A stretch of DNA of 64,000 nucleotides. Source: Diaminobutyricibacter sp049994905 (lineage in GTDB: Bacteria; Actinomycetota; Actinomycetes; Actinomycetales; Microbacteriaceae). The stretch is from assembly GCF_049994905.1 (NCBI RefSeq), contig NZ_CP188258.1, forward strand, positions 3,100,001 to 3,164,000. The letters are read 5' to 3'. The translations under genes were made by a program, and so were the position numbers. Below are positions 60,664 through 64,000 of the stretch, one piece after another (the stretch's first letter is position 1; each line of letters starts with the position of its first letter). Below the pieces are notes generated by a model. The model was not told the origin of the DNA and did no database searches. It saw only the letters and a program-made list of their open reading frames with translations.

Positions 60664-60981
60664 TCAGTCCTCGGGCGCCGAGCGTTCGAGCGCCGCCTCC
60701 AGGCGTTCGACCTTGCCGTTGAGTTCGCCGGTGTGGCCGGGTCGGATGTCCGCCTTCAGCACCAGGGACACGCGTGTGCCGAACGCGCCGACGGCATCCG
60801 TCGCCCGTTTGATCACGCCGAAGACCTCATCCCACTCCCCCTCGATCGTGGTGAACATCGAGTCCGTGCGATTCGGGAGCCCGGATTCGCGCACGACGCG
60901 AACCGCCGCGGCGACCGCGTCGTGAACCGACGCATCCGGGGCTTCACCGCCGCTGGGAGCGACCGAGAATGCAACAAGCAT
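60664..60981 (-). CDS. MTH1187/DUF77 family thiamine-binding protein
   Basis: A 105-residue protein starting MLVAFSVAPSGG, with a strong AAGGAGTAGG upstream; the longer frame is not used. TDSMFTTIEGEWDEVFGVIKRA and VSLVLKADIRPG match the MTH1187 ferredoxin-like fold, members of which bind thiamine or its precursors. It starts only a few bases after the membrane glycosyltransferase gene stops, so they may be cotranscribed. Confidence 0.88.
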   Translation of the reverse strand: MLVAFSVAPSGGEAPDASVHDAVAAAVRVVRESGLPNRTDSMFTTIEGEWDEVFGVIKRATDAVGAFGTRVSLVLKADIRPGHTGELNGKVERLEAALERSAPED

Positions 60982-60986
60982 GATTC

Positions 60987-62408
60987 CTACTCCTTCGTTT
61001 CGAGCGAACCGGGCGTTCCGGCGACGGGAGGCCACGAGGTCGGGATGCCGGTGTCGCGCCGACCGGGACCGCCCGCCCCACCGGCGCCCGCATCCTCACC
61101 CTCGACCGCAAGTGCACGGAACGGCCAGACGCGAACCGGGATCTCATCGACATTGTCCATCGACGGATGCGCGGCACGCCAGACCGACCAGACAGCCCAC
61201 CCGAGCACCACGAGGAGCATGATGTTGCGGGCGGTCAGCACGGCAAGTCCGGCAGGATGCACGTTCAGCACGAGCATGTACAGGTTGGGATACATCACCT
61301 GCGTGAGCAGCGCCGTCACGAGCACGAGGATCGCCGGCGTGCGGAAGCCGCGGCCTCGATAGACGAGCCCGACCACGACCGGTGCGGCCAGCCAGGTGAT
61401 GTACTGGGGCGATCCGACCTTGTTGAAGACGATGAGGGTGGCGACGAGCGCCAGGCTCAGTGACGGCAGGAGTCGTGTCATCGGTGCGCCTGAACGCACC
61501 GCCCGGATCCCGATGAGCAGCACGACGACGACCGCGATGCCGAGCAGGGGATTCATCAGCGAGCTGGCGACGGAGCTGCCGTCGCCCGTGACCTCGAATG
61601 TGCGCAGTTCAGGGTCGTAGTAGACGAACGCGTGCGGCCTGGCCAGCGCGGCCTCCCACATCCACGGCGCGCTGACCGGCGCTTCGATCTGGAGACCGCG
61701 GCCGGTCTGCATGGTGATGAAGCTGAGCACGTGCCAGCCGGCGCCGAACGTGAGGGCCAGGATGACGAGGATGAGACTCGTCACCCCAGCGACGACCAGC
61801 ACCTGCCAGCGGGTTCGCACGGAGACCACGACCGCGGCGAGGATGGCGGCGGGCCAGACCTTGATCCAGGTCGCGGCCGTGAGCATGACGACAGCCACCC
61901 GTTCACGCAGGGTCAGCCAAAGAAGTCCGACGATCACGAGCGGAACCGAGACCGAGTCGAGCCTGCCGATGGCGATCGGGCCGAGCAGGAGCAGGAATCC
62001 GAGCCACCACCAGGCTGCGACGAGCTGCCGGGGGCGGCGGCCGATGGTGAGCACCGCGAATGCCCCGGCGTCGAGCAGGAGCACGAGGGTCAGCCACGAA
62101 CCGATGTAGTTGTCGGCACCGAGGAGCAGCGGGAGCATGATCGGAACGATCGCGCCGATCGGATACACCCAGTCGGACTGGATGCCCACCACCGATCCGA
62201 CCTGCGCGAGTTGCGCCCACGGCTTGTAGACGAGGTAGACGTCGCCGAGCGGCTCGCCGTCAGAATGGAATGCGAGGAAACCCAGCAGCAGGTGCACGAG
62301 AAGGAAGGCGATCCACAGCACCAGAGGGGATGCGAGCACCCGGCGAAACCCGGATGCATCGCGCTCCGGCGTCGCCGACCCCGCGCGCAGTGCCGGTTCG
62401 AACGCCAT
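60987..62408 (-). CDS. GT87-like polytopic membrane glycosyltransferase (mannosyltransferase type)
   Basis: A 473-residue membrane protein with about ten helices (for example PLVLWIAFLLVHLLLGFLAF near residues 28-47). An early acidic motif in the first extracytoplasmic loop (DGEPLGDVYLVYKPWAQLAQ) and TAATWIKVWPAAILAAVVV match the C-type polyprenyl-phosphate-dependent transferases of GT87. The last 45 residues form a Gly/Pro-rich cytoplasmic tail. It probably adds mannose or another sugar from a lipid carrier outside the membrane. Acceptor unknown. Confidence 0.83.
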   Translation of the reverse strand: MAFEPALRAGSATPERDASGFRRVLASPLVLWIAFLLVHLLLGFLAFHSDGEPLGDVYLVYKPWAQLAQVGSVVGIQSDWVYPIGAIVPIMLPLLLGADNYIGSWLTLVLLLDAGAFAVLTIGRRPRQLVAAWWWLGFLLLLGPIAIGRLDSVSVPLVIVGLLWLTLRERVAVVMLTAATWIKVWPAAILAAVVVSVRTRWQVLVVAGVTSLILVILALTFGAGWHVLSFITMQTGRGLQIEAPVSAPWMWEAALARPHAFVYYDPELRTFEVTGDGSSVASSLMNPLLGIAVVVVLLIGIRAVRSGAPMTRLLPSLSLALVATLIVFNKVGSPQYITWLAAPVVVGLVYRGRGFRTPAILVLVTALLTQVMYPNLYMLVLNVHPAGLAVLTARNIMLLVVLGWAVWSVWRAAHPSMDNVDEIPVRVWPFRALAVEGEDAGAGGAGGPGRRDTGIPTSWPPVAGTPGSLETKE

Positions 62409-62465
62409 AGTCGCCCATCGTAGCGGTGCGAGATTGAGCGTAGCCGCCGAAAGGCCGCTCGACGT

Positions 62466-63380
62466 TCAGGCGAGCAGTTCGGCGATCGTCGCCGGGATCG
62501 CTTCAGCGATGTCGAGCGCGGCGATGGGGCCCCCCGCTGACGCGCGCTCCCCCGCCCGACCGTGCACGAAGGCCGCCGTCGCCGCGAGCATCGCCAACGC
62601 CGACACGTCGGCCGCCACTGCGCGCGCGTGCGTCGCTACAAGTGCACCCAGCACCCCCCCGAGCACGTCGCCACTCCCCGCGGTGGCAAGCCACGCCGGG
62701 CCGGCAGAGACGCGGATGCGCGTGCCGGCCGGGTCTGCGATGTACGTCGTGTGCCCCTTGAGCAGCACGGTGACCCGGAGCTGTACTGCCGCGCGCGCGG
62801 CCCACGCGCCCGGGTCCGCGGCGATCGCGGCGGCAGTGGGCGGCTTGCGGGTGGGCGCGTCGGCGGTCGGCCCTTTCGCCGCCAGAGCTCCTGCGAGCTC
62901 ACGGAAATGCGGCGTGATGACGACCGGACCGGCCGCGTCACCGATGAGGTCGAGCGCGCCGGCATCGACGACGACGGGGACCCCGTCGGCGAGAGCCGCG
63001 CGCAGCCGTGTCGCGTCGTCCTCCGGTCGCGCATCCGCATCCATCCCGGAACCGACCAGCCAGGCCTGGACCCGCCCGGGTGCGGTGACCACTTCGGGTC
63101 TGCGCTGCAGCACCAGCTCGGTCGGATGCGCGGCGCCGACATAACGGACCATTCCGACTCCGGTGCGCACCGCTGCCTCGACGCCGAGCACCGCCGCGCC
63201 GGGATAGCGGTCGGAGCCGGTGACAACGCCGAGCACTCCCCTGCTGTACTTGTCGTCGGTCTCCATCGGTGCTGAGATCCAGATGCTCGCGTCTTCGGCC
63301 GTCCAGTCTCGCCAGCCGCCCGGTCTCTTCACAGCGCTGCCACCATCCACAGCTTTCCCGCCCCCGGCATTCGTGCTCAT
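62466..63380 (-). CDS. nnrD: ADP-dependent NAD(P)H-hydrate dehydratase
   Basis: A 304-residue enzyme that repairs hydrated NAD(P)H. The kinase-fold motifs are GVLGVVTGSDRYPGAAVLGVEAA (start of the domain, about residue 50), VVITPHFRELAGAL, and the C-terminal ATAGSGDVLGGVLGAL with the catalytic Asp. The N-terminal YjeF epimerase domain is missing, so the epimerase must be encoded elsewhere. ATG at 63380 is preceded by a GAAGGAAT site. It is divergent from a HAD gene by 23 bases. Confidence 0.92.
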   Translation of the reverse strand: MSTNAGGGKAVDGGSAVKRPGGWRDWTAEDASIWISAPMETDDKYSRGVLGVVTGSDRYPGAAVLGVEAAVRTGVGMVRYVGAAHPTELVLQRRPEVVTAPGRVQAWLVGSGMDADARPEDDATRLRAALADGVPVVVDAGALDLIGDAAGPVVITPHFRELAGALAAKGPTADAPTRKPPTAAAIAADPGAWAARAAVQLRVTVLLKGHTTYIADPAGTRIRVSAGPAWLATAGSGDVLGGVLGALVATHARAVAADVSALAMLAATAAFVHGRAGERASAGGPIAALDIAEAIPATIAELLA

Positions 63381-63403
63381 TCCTTCACGATAGGTTGAAA
63401 ACC

Positions 63404-64000
63404 GTGAACGCGAGCATCAGCATCCCCGGCAAGGTCGTCGTCTTCGACTACGGCGAGGTCATCTCCGTCAGCCCGAGCGAGGCAGACCGTGCCACGATCG
63501 CCGGTCTGGCCGGCGGCGAGTCGTCTGCATTCTGGCCGGCCTACTGGCGTCATCGCGACGCCCTCGACCAGGGCACGATGACCATCCGCGACTACTGGCG
63601 CGGCATCGGGTCCGAACTCGGTGAGCAGTGGAGCGACTCGAAGATCCACCGGCTGTGGCTCGCAGACTTCCGCAGCTGGCTGTCGATCGATCACGAAACC
63701 CTCGACGTGCTGATCGATCTGCAGGAAGGTGGCACGCGCCTGGCGCTGCTCTCCAACGCAGGTCGCGACTTCGGTTCCTATTTCCGGCACGGATCGCTGG
63801 GCGACATCTTCGAGGCCGTGTTCGTGAGCGGGGAACTCGGCACGATCAAGCCGAGCGCCGACATCTTCGAGATCGTGATGGGTGAACTCGGAATAACCGC
63901 AGCCGACATGATCTTCATCGATAACAGGGAAGACAATGTTCGCGGCGCAGAGGTGCTCGGAATCACCGGGCACGTCTTCACCGGGGCGGCCGACCTCCGG
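63404..64000 (+). CDS. HAD family hydrolase, C-terminus cut by window edge
   Basis: An open frame of 199 codons from a GTG with no stop before the window end. HAD motif I is VVVFDYGEV (about residues 11-19), where the second Asp of DxD is Gly, as in YihX-type sugar phosphatases; motif II is LALLSNAG, motif III Lys is in TIKPSADIFE, and motif IV is FIDNREDNVRG. A helical cap lies between motifs I and II. The length and motifs suggest a small sugar-phosphate phosphatase. The gene is divergent from nnrD. Confidence 0.88.
   Translation, partial: MNASISIPGKVVVFDYGEVISVSPSEADRATIAGLAGGESSAFWPAYWRHRDALDQGTMTIRDYWRGIGSELGEQWSDSKIHRLWLADFRSWLSIDHETLDVLIDLQEGGTRLALLSNAGRDFGSYFRHGSLGDIFEAVFVSGELGTIKPSADIFEIVMGELGITAADMIFIDNREDNVRGAEVLGITGHVFTGAADLR

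Overview
The window looks like a chromosomal segment of a high-GC actinobacterium, most likely of the family Microbacteriaceae. Evidence: strong third-position GC bias, frequent GTG starts, a long basic and Asn/Gln-rich insert in Rho, the gene order argS-lmeA-lysA-hom-thrC-thrB-rho-prfA, and methionine synthesis by MetX/MetY. The family assignment is inference. Coding density is high: no gap longer than about 255 bases lacks a gene, and the larger gaps are described as features.

Layout. (1) 1-3288: end of a carbohydrate ABC importer operon with two GH130-type genes, suggesting beta-mannoside use. (2) 3368-6153: a DrrAB-type exporter divergent from a TetR regulator. (3) 6285-13689: prmC, then cysK-cysE on the opposite strand, an intact IS30-family element sitting in the apparent cysE/prfA terminator loop, then prfA and rho. 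(4) 13936-21392: thrB, thrC, hom, lysA, an LmeA/DUF2993 protein and argS, all on the minus strand and mostly overlapping, forming an aspartate-family amino-acid operon. (5) 21574-26969: a lipoprotein, tRNA-Arg(CCG), a rhodanese with a small DUF1059 protein opposite a SARP-like regulator, a PhyH dioxygenase opposite an AraC regulator, and an epimerase-like protein. (6) 27137-33974: a complete sugar operon of ROK regulator, ABC binding protein, two permeases, GH4 glycosidase and BadF/NAGK-type kinase. (7) 34044-44885: mostly single housekeeping or stress genes (pcm, a C26 amidotransferase, an arginase-like protein, a crotonase, a flavin disulfide reductase, SDRs, an iron-regulated SIP-domain protein, an amidase, an SMR pump, an EXPERA membrane protein). 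(8) 44904-48664: three related lipoproteins and a GNAT, with a clear tandem duplication that left a broken GNAT fragment. (9) 48718-55950: ung, a phosphoribosyltransferase, an MFS pump, a K+ channel, an SDR, metY and metX. (10) 56020-59065: a three-gene two-component system with an extra sensor-like membrane protein. (11) 59299-64000: an MFS pump, a thiamine-binding-type protein, a GT87-like membrane glycosyltransferase, nnrD and a HAD phosphatase that runs off the window end.

The sulfur genes are spread out but fit one pathway: cysE/cysK make cysteine; hom, metX and metY make homocysteine by direct sulfhydrylation; rhodanese handles sulfane sulfur. No CRISPR array, prophage, integrase or obvious biosynthetic gene cluster was seen. 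I did not find a clearly new multi-gene defence or metabolic system. The best leads are the lipoprotein/GNAT duplication, the IS30 insertion site with an IS-end-like orphan elsewhere, the iron-box leaderless gene, and the PTS-independent GH4/kinase operon.
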